Of a stretch of 64,000 nt of DNA, positions 1-10,721 are shown piece by piece. The translations under genes were made by a program, and so were the position numbers. Source of the DNA: an uncultured Clostridia bacterium (GTDB taxonomy: Bacteria > Bacillota > Clostridia > Saccharofermentanales > Saccharofermentanaceae). Under the pieces are notes generated by a model. That model did no database searches. It was not told the DNA's origin and saw only the letters and a list, made by a program, of their open reading frames with translations. Within the stretch, counting starts at the first letter, position 1. Every line of letters begins with the position of its first letter. Where the stretch lies: positions 1-64,000 of the forward strand of contig CAMVGO010000004.1 in the NCBI GenBank assembly GCA_947167045.1, read 5' to 3'.

Positions 1-285
1 GTTACTTTCGGTCTCTTCACGGAAGGTATCGACAACTTCAACAAGGCATACGAAGAAGGCATCATCAACAAGGTATTTGCGACAAACCTCATCTACAGAA
101 GACCTGAGCTCCTCGAAGCTCCCTGGTATGCGGATGTTAACCTCTGCAAGTTCGTTGCTCTCCTCATCGATGCCATCAACCACGACGCTTCACTGTCCAA
201 TCTCATCAATCCTACCGAGAAGATCAAGAATCTCCTCGCAACGAAAGAGAAGATCGGCCTTAATCCTGAAGAGCTGAAAACCTGA
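1..285 (+). CDS. prs: ribose-phosphate pyrophosphokinase, 3' end only (start outside window)
   Basis: Frame 1 reads VTFGLFTEGIDNFNKAYEEGIINKVFATNLIYRRPELLEAPWYADVNLCKFVALLIDAINHDASLSNLINPTEKIKNLL..., resembling the C-terminus of clostridial long-form PRPP synthetase; stop at 283-285. Confidence 0.8.
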   Translation, partial: VTFGLFTEGIDNFNKAYEEGIINKVFATNLIYRRPELLEAPWYADVNLCKFVALLIDAINHDASLSNLINPTEKIKNLLATKEKIGLNPEELKT

Positions 286-287
286 TA

Positions 288-713
288 ATGGCAAATACAG
301 GCAGATCACGTTCGGCTGGCACTTCATCAAGGAGCACGAAAAGCAGCTCCTCGGGCAGGTCTGCCCGCACGACGGGCCAGCGCAGTTCCTCACAGCGCAC
401 TTCTTCCAGGAGCGGCTCAGCACAGCGTTCCACTTCAAGGAGGACGTCTGCCCCTGCCCCACAGGAATCGGGCGCAGAATCTCTCTTTAAGAAGTTTGCT
501 TCATCAAGGGCTGCCCTGCCGCTTATCTTCATAGGCGCGGTACTTCTTATTGTCGGCATTGACCTTCTCGTCAGCTGGAACAAATATGAGGTCTTCTTTA
601 AGATCCTCGGCGTGGAAATACTCATCGCTGTCGTTGTTTGGGGTGTTTTGACGCTAGTATTCTCAAGCAGGAAGAAGAACGACACGGACGGAATGTCTGA
701 AGACGAGGTATAG
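288..713 (+). CDS. membrane protein with Ser/Arg-rich N-terminal region and two predicted TM helices
   Basis: 141-aa ORF directly after prs; RS-rich residues 1-60 then hydrophobic PLIFIGAVLLIVGIDLLV and ILIAVVVWGVLTLVF. Confidence 0.75.
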   Translation: MANTGRSRSAGTSSRSTKSSSSGRSARTTGQRSSSQRTSSRSGSAQRSTSRRTSAPAPQESGAESLFKKFASSRAALPLIFIGAVLLIVGIDLLVSWNKYEVFFKILGVEILIAVVVWGVLTLVFSSRKKNDTDGMSEDEV

Positions 714-717
714 TGCC

Positions 718-2652
718 TTGACTTTGGACGGAATAACCTGTCAGCTTCTCGCAAACGAGCTGAATACCGAACTTGAAGGCAAGCGTGTAGACAAGATCTA
801 CATGCCCGACAGGCATACGGTAATACTTCACATAAGATTCACGGGCGGATACAGAAAACTCCTGATCTCGATAGATCCGGGGTCTCCCCGCATATGCTTT
901 TCCGAGAACACCATGGAAAACCCGTCCATACCGCCCTCATTCTGCATGCTGCTCCGCAAGTACCTGGCAGGATCAAGGATCGAAAAGGTCACCAATCCCG
1001 GATACGAGCGCATCATAGAGATCACGGTAAGCAACAACGACGAGTTAAGGGACAGGAAATTCTACACGCTGACGGTCGAGCTCATGGGTCGTTTTTCAAA
1101 TCTCGTCCTCATAAATGAGAACGGCAGGATACTGGATTCTGCTATACATGTCGATTTCTCCGTTTCACGCGTAAGGGAAGTCATGCCTGCCAGAGTCTAT
1201 ATTTATCCGCCGGCACAGGAAAAGCTCGATGCCGCAACGGCTCTTGAAATGGCCGGGAACAAGGATCTGCCGATCCTCGAAACGGAACTCTCCCGCCCCA
1301 TAGAAAAAGCACTCGTAGGCTCGATCAAGGGCCTTTCCCCTATTCTCGCGGCTTATATCGCAGACATGGCCGGGATCGACGGCAGAAAGACTCTTGCGAT
1401 GCTGAAGGACGCTGACAGGAGCGCGCTTAATGATTCCGTCAGGGATTTTCTGAAGACCGTCGTAAACGGCACATACTCCGCTCACGTCTTCTACGGAGAT
1501 GACGGCGAGCCTGCTGACGCTTCCATCGCGGAGCTCAAAGGCTATGCGAAGACCGTGAGCGTAAATTCGATATCCGAAGCCATAGACCTGTGCTATCAGG
1601 CAAGGGATTCAAGACTCGTACTCGATAAAGGCCGCGACAGATTAAACCAGATCATAGGCAGTGCACTCGCAAGAGTCATAAGAAAGCGCGAGATACACGA
1701 ACAGGATCTCGAGGAAGGCCGAAAAGCAGATAAGCTCAAGCATTCCGGAGATCTCATACTCACATATAAGTACATGATCACCCAGGGCTCTTCGAGCGTT
1801 ACGCTCACCGATTATGCTTCTGAGACACAGGCCGAGATCACCATCCCCTTAAATCCAACGCTCGACGCCTCAGGAAATGCCCAGGAATACTACAAGCGCT
1901 TCCACAAGGCCAAGAGAAAGATGGAGCTCGCAGAGCAGTATCTCAAAGAAGACGAACTTGCAGTCGAATATCTGAGGTCACTGAGCGCAGCCGTTAACGC
2001 CGCATCGTCTACCGAAGACATTGATGCGATAAACGAGGAGATAAGACTTGAGATAAGCGGAGATACAGGTTTCCGCAAAGGTACTTCCGCCCCAAAAAAC
2101 ACCAACGAGAACAATGGCGACCCCAACAAGATGGTCGGTGTCGCCAAATCCGGCAAAGCATCTTCCAGAGCCCTCAGGGAAGCCGCAAAAAGAGCCAACA
2201 TGGGCAAAGGCAATAAAGACAAGCACAAGGATAAGGCTCTCCCCTGCCGCAGATACATGACATCCGACGGCTACGAGCTTCTCGCCGGAAGGAACAATAT
2301 CCAGAACGACCAGCTCACGTTCCACACAGCTTCAAGACGCGACTGGTGGTTCCATGTCAAAGGCCTTCCCGGAACACACGTCATCCTGAAGACCAAGCCG
2401 AACGAGGATATGCCTTCTGATAACGCTGTCCTCGAGGCCGCCAGCCTCGCGGCATTCTTTTCGAAAGCGATAATACTGGAAGAGCATATGACTTCCGGCG
2501 ATTCAAAGCCGGGAATGCTCAAGGCCGAAGTCGACTACTGCCCCGTCTCACATGTAAAAAAGATACCGGGAGCAAAGCCCGGCATGGTCATTTACGAAGG
2601 TTATTATTCGGTATTGGTCGAGGCTAAAGAACCTCACTCAAAGGACTTGTAG
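718..2652 (+). CDS. rqcH: NFACT/Rqc2-family (FbpA/RqcH-like) protein
   Basis: 644 aa; N-terminal LDGITCQLLANELNTELEGKRVDKIYMPD, C-terminal NFACT-R region RRDWWFHVKGLPGTHVILK; TTG start likely. Confidence 0.88.
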   Translation: MTLDGITCQLLANELNTELEGKRVDKIYMPDRHTVILHIRFTGGYRKLLISIDPGSPRICFSENTMENPSIPPSFCMLLRKYLAGSRIEKVTNPGYERIIEITVSNNDELRDRKFYTLTVELMGRFSNLVLINENGRILDSAIHVDFSVSRVREVMPARVYIYPPAQEKLDAATALEMAGNKDLPILETELSRPIEKALVGSIKGLSPILAAYIADMAGIDGRKTLAMLKDADRSALNDSVRDFLKTVVNGTYSAHVFYGDDGEPADASIAELKGYAKTVSVNSISEAIDLCYQARDSRLVLDKGRDRLNQIIGSALARVIRKREIHEQDLEEGRKADKLKHSGDLILTYKYMITQGSSSVTLTDYASETQAEITIPLNPTLDASGNAQEYYKRFHKAKRKMELAEQYLKEDELAVEYLRSLSAAVNAASSTEDIDAINEEIRLEISGDTGFRKGTSAPKNTNENNGDPNKMVGVAKSGKASSRALREAAKRANMGKGNKDKHKDKALPCRRYMTSDGYELLAGRNNIQNDQLTFHTASRRDWWFHVKGLPGTHVILKTKPNEDMPSDNAVLEAASLAAFFSKAIILEEHMTSGDSKPGMLKAEVDYCPVSHVKKIPGAKPGMVIYEGYYSVLVEAKEPHSKDL

Positions 2653-3194
2653 ATCTTGTCTCTGAATTTGGATTCCTCCAAAGAGAATATGCAGCCGCAG
2701 TATTTCTGCCTGTAAAGACCTATCTCCCTGGCCATGTCCTGACCCTGTCTGAAGCCGGGACGGAAATCCATGTAATCGAACTTTACCCCATATTTCGATG
2801 CCTTGGCGCCGCTTATCTCAGCAATCTTGTCGTGCTGCTGATAAGGACTTACCAAAAGCGTCGTGCAAAAAGACTCATAACCGTTCTCTGACGCAAACTT
2901 CGCGACATGATCCATCCTTATGTCGTAGCACATATCGCATCTGGAGGCGAATTCATTAAGGTATTCCTTTGAAAGCCAGTAGTCCTGCATGCATTCCGAA
3001 CCTTCGGAGATAAGCCTGACATTATAGTGATCACATGCTTTCTGAAGGTTTTCGTGACGGCGGTCGAACTCAAACTGCGGCTGGATGTTGGGGTTGTACC
3101 AGAAGCAGTCGATATCCCTTCCCTCTGTCAGGAGCAGGTCAACGGGATACATCGCGCACGGACCGCAGCAGCAATGAAGGAGCATCTTCCCCAT
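2634..3194 (-). CDS. queH: epoxyqueuosine reductase QueH (DUF208)
   Basis: MLLHCCCGPCAMYPVDLL motif and conserved Cys residues; adjacent to ruvB. Confidence 0.88.
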   Translation of the reverse strand: MGKMLLHCCCGPCAMYPVDLLLTEGRDIDCFWYNPNIQPQFEFDRRHENLQKACDHYNVRLISEGSECMQDYWLSKEYLNEFASRCDMCYDIRMDHVAKFASENGYESFCTTLLVSPYQQHDKIAEISGAKASKYGVKFDYMDFRPGFRQGQDMAREIGLYRQKYCGCIFSLEESKFRDKIYKSFE

Positions 3195-4360
3195 CAGTTG
3201 TCCTCACCGTCCTTATTCGCTTTCTGCCAGTCCTCTATCGTTATGTTCTCGAATTTTGCTGGTATGGTATCGTTATTCTTCATGCCTGCGATGAATGAAG
3301 GCGGAGGAGTCATGCCAAGATGCTCGAAAGCCCTTAAAGTCAGGACTCTTCCTCTGGGGGTCTTCGCAAGGAAACCGTTCTGCAACAGGAAAGGCTCGTA
3401 AACATCTTCGATCGTCACGGGATCTTCACCCGTGCAGGCTGCAAGGGTCTCGAGTCCCACAGGACCGCCCTTGAATATATCTGCGATAGCAGTAAGAACC
3501 CTTCTGTCAACGTTATCAAGACCGAGTTCATCTATCTCGAGAGCCTTGAGTCCGAAATCGGATACCTCCTTGTCGATCGTATCCTTTTCCATGTAAGAAG
3601 CGTAATCTCTCATACGCTTAAGAAGCCTTATGGCAATTCTCGGAGTGCCTCTCGACCTTGAAGCGATATTGCGGAGTCCCTCGTCGTTAATGGCGATGCC
3701 TAAAAGGCCTGCGTCACGCTTTAATATCTGCATGAGGTCTTCAGTCTCATAGAGTTCAAGACGGTTTATCATGCCGAAACGGTCTCTCAAAGGCGCAGAG
3801 AGCATTCCTGCCCTGGTCGTGGCACCAACAAGCGTGAAATGCGGAAGATCGAGCCTGACGGATCTCGCGGCGGGACCTTTACCGATCATGAGATCGAGGC
3901 AGTAATCCTCCATTGCGGGATAAAGTACTTCCTCAACGCTCTTATTGAGCCTGTGGATCTCGTCGATAAAAAGAACCTCATTCTCATTGAGGTTGGTAAG
4001 GAGCGCTGCCAGATCGCCTGCCTTCTCGATGGAAGGGCCTGTGGTGATGTGCATCGCAACACCCATCTCTGACGCTATTATGCCCGCCAAAGTGGTCTTT
4101 CCAAGACCCGGAGGGCCGTATAAGAGAACATGGTCCAAAGCTTCACCGCGCTTTTTGGCGGCGTCAATGAAGATCTTTAAATTGGTCTTTACCTTGGTCT
4201 GACCTGAATACTCATCAAAGGTCACCGGCCTTAAGGCCTTCTCCTCTGCATCACCGGGCTGTCTGAGCCTGCCCAGGACGCGCTCTTCCTCATTATCCTG
4301 TTCGTTAAAATTCATCATCTGTATATCCTGTCCCTTATGAGAACTTCTTTCCCGCTGCAA
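3194..4360 (-). CDS. ruvB: Holliday junction branch migration helicase RuvB
   Basis: [46 protein letters not shown]; real start probably internal ([18 protein letters not shown]...). Confidence 0.96.
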   Translation of the reverse strand: MQRERSSHKGQDIQMMNFNEQDNEEERVLGRLRQPGDAEEKALRPVTFDEYSGQTKVKTNLKIFIDAAKKRGEALDHVLLYGPPGLGKTTLAGIIASEMGVAMHITTGPSIEKAGDLAALLTNLNENEVLFIDEIHRLNKSVEEVLYPAMEDYCLDLMIGKGPAARSVRLDLPHFTLVGATTRAGMLSAPLRDRFGMINRLELYETEDLMQILKRDAGLLGIAINDEGLRNIASRSRGTPRIAIRLLKRMRDYASYMEKDTIDKEVSDFGLKALEIDELGLDNVDRRVLTAIADIFKGGPVGLETLAACTGEDPVTIEDVYEPFLLQNGFLAKTPRGRVLTLRAFEHLGMTPPPSFIAGMKNNDTIPAKFENITIEDWQKANKDGEDN

Positions 4361-4961
4361 GCTTCAAAGCCTTGCGGATAAGAGCTTCGAGACCTATGCC
4401 TTCTTCATAAGCAGCGCTGACGGCTTCAGCAGCTTCCTGATCTTTATATCCTAACACAACGAGAGCTCCGACAGCATCCTGCATGACGCCCGTATCGCCC
4501 TTGCCCGAAGCCGCTGCGGCCACAGGAGTAACGCTTACGCTTGCTGCTGTCCCTAGCTGCGTTTTGAGCTTATCCTTGAGTTCCACGATGATCTTCTCCG
4601 CGCTCTTCTTGCCAAGACCCTTTACGCTCGTAAGAAGCGCTATATTTCCGCTCATGACGGCTGCAGCGATCTGCTCGGCGGAAAGCGTTGCACAGATCGA
4701 ATGGGCAACCTTGGGACCGATGCCGCTTACCGTGATGAGCTTTAAGAACATCTCCTTCTGGTCTCTTGAGATAAAGCCGTAGAGCGATATGTCGTCTTCC
4801 TTGACGCTCTGATAGAGATATACCGTAACGGTATCGCCTATCCCCCCTATCTCTGCAGATATCCCCAGCGGGCAGTTTATGAGATATCCGATGCCGCTGT
4901 TCTCGACAACTATCTGCTGATCGTTTCTTTCTGTCATCATTCCCTTGATATATGCGTACAT
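4335..4961 (-). CDS. ruvA: Holliday junction branch migration protein RuvA
   Basis: [11 protein letters not shown]..., [34 protein letters not shown]. Confidence 0.95.
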   Translation of the reverse strand: MYAYIKGMMTERNDQQIVVENSGIGYLINCPLGISAEIGGIGDTVTVYLYQSVKEDDISLYGFISRDQKEMFLKLITVSGIGPKVAHSICATLSAEQIAAAVMSGNIALLTSVKGLGKKSAEKIIVELKDKLKTQLGTAASVSVTPVAAAASGKGDTGVMQDAVGALVVLGYKDQEAAEAVSAAYEEGIGLEALIRKALKLAAGKKFS

Positions 4962-5004
4962 TAAATCTCTCCTGTAATTGTTTATCCGTTTATTCTAACA
5001 AAGA

Positions 5005-5613
5005 TCAGACGAATCCTTCGTTGCGTTTCGAATATCCGTATCTTCCGTACTGATAACCCGATACCGCCTTTCCGGAGAACGCGGTGCCGGTGTTTGCAAG
5101 TGTGATCGCGAGAGCCAGCGCGTCGGCCGCATCGTCAGGCTTCGGGATCTCCTTGAGACCCAAGATGTTCTTGGTCATGAGCTGCACCTGCTTCTTCTCG
5201 GCTTTGCCGTATCCCGTAATGGCAAGCTTTACCTGACCCGGAGTAAATTCGTAACACTCCACACCCGCTCTTGCGGCTTCGACAAGGACAGCGCCTCTTG
5301 CCTGCGCCGTACCGATAACCGTCGTGTGGTTATGCCCCATGAAGAGCTCCTCGATGGACATAAAGTCGGGTTTATGCTGCTCTAAAAGGAATCTGATCTT
5401 GTCGTTTATGGCAAGGAGCCTTAACGGGAAATCGACTCCGGCCTTTGTCTCTATAACGCCGTAATCGACAACCTCAAACTTGTTTCCGACCTTGTCGATG
5501 ATGCCGTATCCCGTGATGGCATAACCCGGGTCGATACCGATGATCCTCTTCTTAACGGGTTCTTTGACCATAGTACTCCTCTGCATGTATAAACATTTGT
5601 TCTGATTATACAA
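5005..5613 (-). CDS. ruvC: crossover junction endodeoxyribonuclease RuvC
   Basis: RIIGIDPGYAITGYGII, SIEELFMGHNHTT, KPDDAADALALAI. Confidence 0.95.
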   Translation of the reverse strand: MYNQNKCLYMQRSTMVKEPVKKRIIGIDPGYAITGYGIIDKVGNKFEVVDYGVIETKAGVDFPLRLLAINDKIRFLLEQHKPDFMSIEELFMGHNHTTVIGTAQARGAVLVEAARAGVECYEFTPGQVKLAITGYGKAEKKQVQLMTKNILGLKEIPKPDDAADALALAITLANTGTAFSGKAVSGYQYGRYGYSKRNEGFV

Positions 5614-5628
5614 TAAGAAAAGAACAAA

Positions 5629-6954
5629 TCAAGTTATCACGTCCAATATGGCAGGCTTCGTCTCAGGCTTTTCAGGTCCTATCTCATAGGCTTCAAGTAT
5701 CAGGTCCATGGCGTCGAAAAGCCTTTCTTCAGGCAACGTGCTGTTCTCTCCCTGATAGAGCGCGCAAAGTGAATCGCCGCGTTCGACCTTATCGCCGATC
5801 TTTGCGAAGAACCCTATTCCTGCACCGTAGTCGATGCTGTCCGTTTTCGCAAGGCGGCCTGCTCCTAACAGAACCGAAGCCTGTCCTATCAGATCAGCGC
5901 GCATACCCGTGACGTATCCTGCTTCAGGAGCGTTAACATGCATGCAGTCGAAAGGCTTATCCACATAAACGGGACCGGTCATATCATTCCATTCGCCGCC
6001 CTGTGACTTGATGAGTTCTTTGTATTTCTCATAACACGTTCCGTCAGAAAGTCTTGCGCGGATCTCATTTCTTAATACCTCATCACTCATGCCGGCATCT
6101 TTTCCAGCCAGTTTGATGAGCTGGAACGCAAGCTCGGTAACGACTGTGATAACATCCTCTTCGCCCTTACCCGTTACCGTGTTGTAGACTTCCTGCATCT
6201 CAAGGATGTTTCCGCAGAACCTTCCCAAAGGCTGGTCCATATCCGTAATGACCGCCACCGTCTTCCTCTCTGCGAGCTTTCCGATCCTGATCATGGCCTC
6301 GGCAAGCTCTTTGGCCATACCGTAATCCTTCATGAATGCTCCGGAACCGCATGTGACATCAAGAGCAATTGCCGAAGCTCCTCCTGCTATCTTTTTGCTC
6401 ATTATGCTCGATGCGATGAGCGGAATGGAATCGACTGTTCCCGTCACATCCCTTAATGCATAAAGAATCTTGTCTGCGGGAGCAAGATCCGGCGTCTGTC
6501 CGGAGATGACCATTCCTGTCTGGATGACATACATATGGAAATCCTTGGGACTGACCTCTATGTTAAAACCCTTTATTGATTCGAACTTATCAACAGTACC
6601 GCCCGTAAACCCGAGTCCCCTTCCGCTTAGTTTTACAGTCTCCACGCCGAACGTGGCGATAAGAGGAATGAGGATGGGAGTGATCTTATCTCCTACTCCG
6701 CCCGTGCTGTGCTTATCAACGGGTACGCCTTCAAGATACGGGAACTTCATCTGGTTTCCCGATGCAGCCATCTCCAGTGTCAGCGTGGTCATCTCACGGT
6801 CATCCATGCCGTTTAAGACAATCGCCATAAGGAGCGCCGATGTCTGATAGTCAGGAATGGTACCGTCCGTAACACCCTTTACGAAGAACTTTATCTGTTC
6901 GTCTGTAAGGCTGTGCTTATCTCTCTTGGCGATGATTATGTCACGCATGTTCAT
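5629..6954 (-). CDS. pdp: pyrimidine-nucleoside phosphorylase
   Basis: 441 aa; MNMRDIIIAKRDKHSLTDEQI, DKHSTGGVGDKITPIL, GRGLGFTGGTVDKFESI. Confidence 0.94.
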   Translation of the reverse strand: MNMRDIIIAKRDKHSLTDEQIKFFVKGVTDGTIPDYQTSALLMAIVLNGMDDREMTTLTLEMAASGNQMKFPYLEGVPVDKHSTGGVGDKITPILIPLIATFGVETVKLSGRGLGFTGGTVDKFESIKGFNIEVSPKDFHMYVIQTGMVISGQTPDLAPADKILYALRDVTGTVDSIPLIASSIMSKKIAGGASAIALDVTCGSGAFMKDYGMAKELAEAMIRIGKLAERKTVAVITDMDQPLGRFCGNILEMQEVYNTVTGKGEEDVITVVTELAFQLIKLAGKDAGMSDEVLRNEIRARLSDGTCYEKYKELIKSQGGEWNDMTGPVYVDKPFDCMHVNAPEAGYVTGMRADLIGQASVLLGAGRLAKTDSIDYGAGIGFFAKIGDKVERGDSLCALYQGENSTLPEERLFDAMDLILEAYEIGPEKPETKPAILDVIT

Positions 6955-7144
6955 GGAAGATAACCTCCGGAAAATGTATTCATCTTATTGATTAATTATA
7001 GCCTAAACAAAGCTTTATGTGGTTCTGCCGAAAACACTGTCATCCTCTTGTCAGATACAGTAAGACGCCGCCTTTGCGATCTGAGGGTCTATATAAATGA
7101 TTTTGTGCTAAACTATTCAAATAAAATCTTACTGGAGGCTATAA

Positions 7145-8281
7145 ATGGCCGGGAATACAACAGCATCCGCTTCTGCTCCGTTATCCGTGATAATCATCGG
7201 ATGCGGGAGAGTCGCCGAGAAACACTTAAAAGCTATCTCAAAGCTGAAGAACCTTGAACTTAAAGCCGTAGTCGACGTCAATCCGGACTCCGCAAAAAGA
7301 CTCTTAGGTTCCGTCAAAGGTTTTGCCGGCACAAAGTTCTATAACGACTACAAGACCGCGATCGACGAGGTAAAACCATCCATCGTATCAGTCACGGTCC
7401 CCTCAGGTCTTCATTTCCAGATAGCTAAATATGCCATGGAACACGGCTGCAATCTCCTGCTCGAAAAGCCGATGACCATGTCCGTCTCCGAAGCCCGTGA
7501 GATCTTCGAACTGTCCCAAAAGACTGGACTCAAACTCGCTATGGGCCACATCTACCGTTATCTTCCCATCGTGGGACTGGTAAGAGAAGACATCGCAGCA
7601 GGCAAATACGGCAAGGTCACGCACGGCACCATCTATGTCCGCTGGGGGCACGGCGAGGATTATTACAAGAGCGCGGCATGGCGCGGAACATGGAAGAGCG
7701 ACGGCGGAGCATTGATGAACCAGACGATCCACGCCATAGACCTTCTCGTTTGGCTCATGGGTTCCGAACCTGAAGAAGCTTCCGCCATGATCGCACAGCG
7801 CGTAAGGAACATCGAAGCCGAAGATCTCGGTATGGCAGTACTCCGCCTCGAGAACGGTGCCCTGGCCCAGATCGAAGGCACTACAGCCACGGTTCCTTCC
7901 AAACACACTGCTGAGTTCTCGGTCTTCTGCGAGAACGGTCAGCTCTCAATGGGACTCGACTCAGGAAAACCCCACCTCAACATCTTCTCCGTCAAACCTG
8001 ACGGAAAGCTCAAAAAACTCAACGGTTATTACATCCGAAGGCAGTTTAAGGAAGGCGGACTTTTCTCTTACAAATGCGCCCTGAATCCACACCTCGGTAT
8101 ATACAAAGACCTGAGCGATTCCATCATCGAGAACAAGGCACCCATAGCAGACGCATACTCAGGTTTCTCATCAGTCGACACCCTTCTCGGCATCTACAGA
8201 TCTGCCAAGGAAGGCCGCCCTGTCCAGCTTCCTCTGACAGACGATTTCAACTCGGTCGACATGACAGGTTTCTTTGATTAA
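7145..8281 (+). CDS. Gfo/Idh/MocA-family oxidoreductase
   Basis: Rossmann VIIIGCGRVAEKHLKAI; LLEKPMTMSVSEA; MNQTIHAIDLLVWLMG. Confidence 0.92.
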   Translation: MAGNTTASASAPLSVIIIGCGRVAEKHLKAISKLKNLELKAVVDVNPDSAKRLLGSVKGFAGTKFYNDYKTAIDEVKPSIVSVTVPSGLHFQIAKYAMEHGCNLLLEKPMTMSVSEAREIFELSQKTGLKLAMGHIYRYLPIVGLVREDIAAGKYGKVTHGTIYVRWGHGEDYYKSAAWRGTWKSDGGALMNQTIHAIDLLVWLMGSEPEEASAMIAQRVRNIEAEDLGMAVLRLENGALAQIEGTTATVPSKHTAEFSVFCENGQLSMGLDSGKPHLNIFSVKPDGKLKKLNGYYIRRQFKEGGLFSYKCALNPHLGIYKDLSDSIIENKAPIADAYSGFSSVDTLLGIYRSAKEGRPVQLPLTDDFNSVDMTGFFD

Positions 8282-8312
8282 AAGAAAATACGAAAATCGC
8301 GAAAAATAACTG

Positions 8313-8341
8313 TTGACTTGTAAATACCTAATAGCTATAAT
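8313..8341 (+). promoter_or_regulatory. sigma-A type promoter for tRNA-Lys
   Basis: TTGACT (8313-8318) - N17 - TATAAT (8336-8341), 17 nt upstream of the tRNA 5' end. Confidence 0.8.
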
Positions 8342-8358
8342 AACTGACGTTGCTTGAC

Positions 8359-8434
8359 GCACCTCTAGCTCAGATGGTAGAGCAACTGACTCTTAATCAG
8401 TGGGCCCAGGGTTCGAGTCCCTGGAGGTGCACCA
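8359..8434 (+). tRNA. tRNA-Lys (anticodon CTT), CCA encoded
   Basis: GCACCTC/GAGGTGC acceptor stem, anticodon arm ACTGA-CTCTTAA-TCAGT, GTTCGAGTC T-loop, ACCA end. Confidence 0.95.
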
Positions 8435-8439
8435 ACACG

Positions 8440-8474
8440 AAGGCTGTCTCATATGAAACAGCCTTTTGTTTTGC
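8440..8474 (+). terminator. intrinsic terminator after tRNA-Lys
   Basis: AAGGCTGT ctcatatga AACAGCCTT followed by TTGTTTT. Confidence 0.85.
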
Positions 8475-8564
8475 TTATGCCTGCTTTTCTTCTAATTAAT
8501 TGAGGCGTCCCGATCATCATCGAAACGCCTCATTATAGTTATCATTACTGCCGCAATACTGCGC

Positions 8565-9617
8565 TTACTGGTCTTCGTCGTCGAGGAATTCCTTGAAGTC
8601 GGCAAATGTCTCTTCGGCGGAAACGATCTTTGCGCGCTTGGAAGGCTGCTCTTCCTCCTTCCTCTCCCAAATGGGTTTAACGGGTTCGGGTCTCTCGGGT
8701 CTTCTGCCCTTGGGAGCTGGCTTAGCTTCGGAAGCAGCAGCTTCAGGTGCCTTAGGCTGAACACCGGCATCAGCAGCAGTCTTCGCTTCGGCAGCTTCTG
8801 CAGTCTTGTTCTCCGCAACAGGAGTCTCAGTCCTGGAAGCCTCAGCCTTTGTCTCAGCAGTGGCCACAGTCTTGGCAGCCTCAGCTTTCTTAACGTCTTC
8901 AGCCTTTGCTTGGGTAAATGTAACGCCGGAATGGACGGGGCCGGTGGACTTAAATATCGGTACCGGTGCCTTCTCTTCTTCCGGTTTCTTCTCGACAGGC
9001 TTTTCCACAGGAGCAGCGAGCTTTTCCGCCATTTCCATGGCAGCTCTTCTAATCTCTTCGTCCTCCCGCTCGGCTGCTTCCTTTTCGGAGAGCTCCTGCG
9101 CGGCCTTCTCCTGAGCGGCACGTTCTTCGGCTGCCGCCTTTTCCTGTGCTGCACGTGCTCTTGATTCTTCGATCATCTTCTGCTGGAGCTGACGGCGTTC
9201 TTCGCGTGCCTTGTTCTTGGCATCTTCCTCCGCCTTCTGCTTCTGCTCTTCGCGCATTTGTTCTTCGACCTGCTTGCGCTTCTCGTCGTTAAGCTGAGCT
9301 ATATGAGAAGCCTTAAGATCACCGATGGATTCAGGAGCCTGTACGGCCTTTGTCATTATCTTATCCATCTTTGCACGGCTCTCGGCCTTGGAACGTTCCT
9401 CGTCCTCAGCGACCTTGACACCGAGCTGCTGGAGTCTCGCGAGCTCTTCCGGAGATACCGCAGAAGTCGTTGCTGCTTCAACAGGCTTTATGGTTGTTGT
9501 CTTGATCTCAACGTCTCCTACTTCGGAAACGCTGAAATCTGACGCAGCTTCCTGGATCTTCTTGATATCGGGGATCTCTACGCCGGGCAAAACCTGATAT
9601 TTCTTCTCATCTCTCAT
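8565..9617 (-). CDS. Ala/Glu/Lys-rich coiled-coil protein; last gene of the TerY-P-like operon
   Basis: 350-aa ORF, long EAAREE-type coiled coil, C-terminal FADFKEFLDDEDQ; 6-nt gap to the PP2C gene. Confidence 0.75.
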   Translation of the reverse strand: MRDEKKYQVLPGVEIPDIKKIQEAASDFSVSEVGDVEIKTTTIKPVEAATTSAVSPEELARLQQLGVKVAEDEERSKAESRAKMDKIMTKAVQAPESIGDLKASHIAQLNDEKRKQVEEQMREEQKQKAEEDAKNKAREERRQLQQKMIEESRARAAQEKAAAEERAAQEKAAQELSEKEAAEREDEEIRRAAMEMAEKLAAPVEKPVEKKPEEEKAPVPIFKSTGPVHSGVTFTQAKAEDVKKAEAAKTVATAETKAEASRTETPVAENKTAEAAEAKTAADAGVQPKAPEAAASEAKPAPKGRRPERPEPVKPIWERKEEEQPSKRAKIVSAEETFADFKEFLDDEDQ

Positions 9618-9623
9618 ATAACA

Positions 9624-10721
9624 TCATCCTTTAACGGAAAGTACTAATTCTATTGCGCCTACTATACAGAGGATAGCACCGATGATAAGCAATACAATGG
9701 AGATCTTGCTTATCCTCGAAGGAACCTTCTCTTCCTGCTTTTCCGGTTCTGCAGAAGTTTCCGCTGCAACCCGAGAGGCAGCCTCCGGCACATTCTCCGG
9801 CTCCGCTGCGGCAACAGGTGTTTCAGTTTCCTCGCCTGCACACTTCTTTATGATCTCATGCGCGTTTATAAGCTCCGGCTTTATTGCCACGGACAGATCC
9901 TTGAATGTCTCGGCAGAAGAAGCGAATTTCTCAGCCGAACTCTCAAGAGTATCTGGATCCGGAGCTTTTGTACCCTCGAAGAGCATTACTCCGAAGCTTG
10001 CGTCATCGCTGACATTGCTGGAACCGACGATAAACTTCTGTACTGTCTCCAAAACAGACTTCTCGCCTTCTTCCCTGCCTTCTGCAAATGTCTCGGCCAT
10101 CTTGGCAACCACGGGCTTAACGAGACCTGCTTCCTCATTGTAGACACTGTCCTGGACACCATCGGTCATAAGAGCGATGGCATGAACATCGTCTACAGTA
10201 GTCTTTATGAAACGCAGATAGTTGTCCGCGTGGGCGGCGGTGACAAAATATGTCTTGCCGTCTTTATCGTTCTGGGGCATCGAGATGGGGCTGACACCGG
10301 AAGGTGAGATCCTTACGATGAGACCGTCTCCGATATGACCGATCATCATACGTCTGTCCTTTACGGCAACAAAGAGGAGCGTGCATGACAGCCTGTCGAT
10401 GACATCTATTGTGCGCTCTTCCATAATGCCTGCAAAAGCGACGCGGAGCTTGGCCATGAGATAACCTCTTACTGCCGCTTCCCTGTTCTCAGCATAAAGC
10501 GCATCGAAATGATCGCAGAGCGTGTCAGTGATGACATGTACCGCGCAGTCAGAACCGAATCTTGCATCGGTATACTGCTTGCCGCCGGCTCCGTCAGCTA
10601 TACAGACCACTGAAACGCCGTTCTTTGTGGCCGCATAGGAAGCGTCCTCACAGGGAGTTCCGCGGTTTACATGCTTATTGCCGATGGTCGTGATCGCTCC
10701 GACCGTAATACCCTTATACAT
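9624..10721 (-). CDS. PP2C-family protein phosphatase with C-terminal TM anchor
   Basis: VCIADGAGGKQYTDARFGS, GHIGDGLIV, ALMTDGVQD; C-terminal ISIVLLIIGAILCIVGAIELVL. Confidence 0.88.
   Translation of the reverse strand: MYKGITVGAITTIGNKHVNRGTPCEDASYAATKNGVSVVCIADGAGGKQYTDARFGSDCAVHVITDTLCDHFDALYAENREAAVRGYLMAKLRVAFAGIMEERTIDVIDRLSCTLLFVAVKDRRMMIGHIGDGLIVRISPSGVSPISMPQNDKDGKTYFVTAAHADNYLRFIKTTVDDVHAIALMTDGVQDSVYNEEAGLVKPVVAKMAETFAEGREEGEKSVLETVQKFIVGSSNVSDDASFGVMLFEGTKAPDPDTLESSAEKFASSAETFKDLSVAIKPELINAHEIIKKCAGEETETPVAAAEPENVPEAASRVAAETSAEPEKQEEKVPSRISKISIVLLIIGAILCIVGAIELVLSVKG

Noticed and set aside
8492-9154. 220-aa Arg/Leu/Pro-rich minus-strand ORF
   Set aside because: Out-of-frame translation of the repetitive coiled-coil gene (8565-9617); composition is a frame-shift artefact
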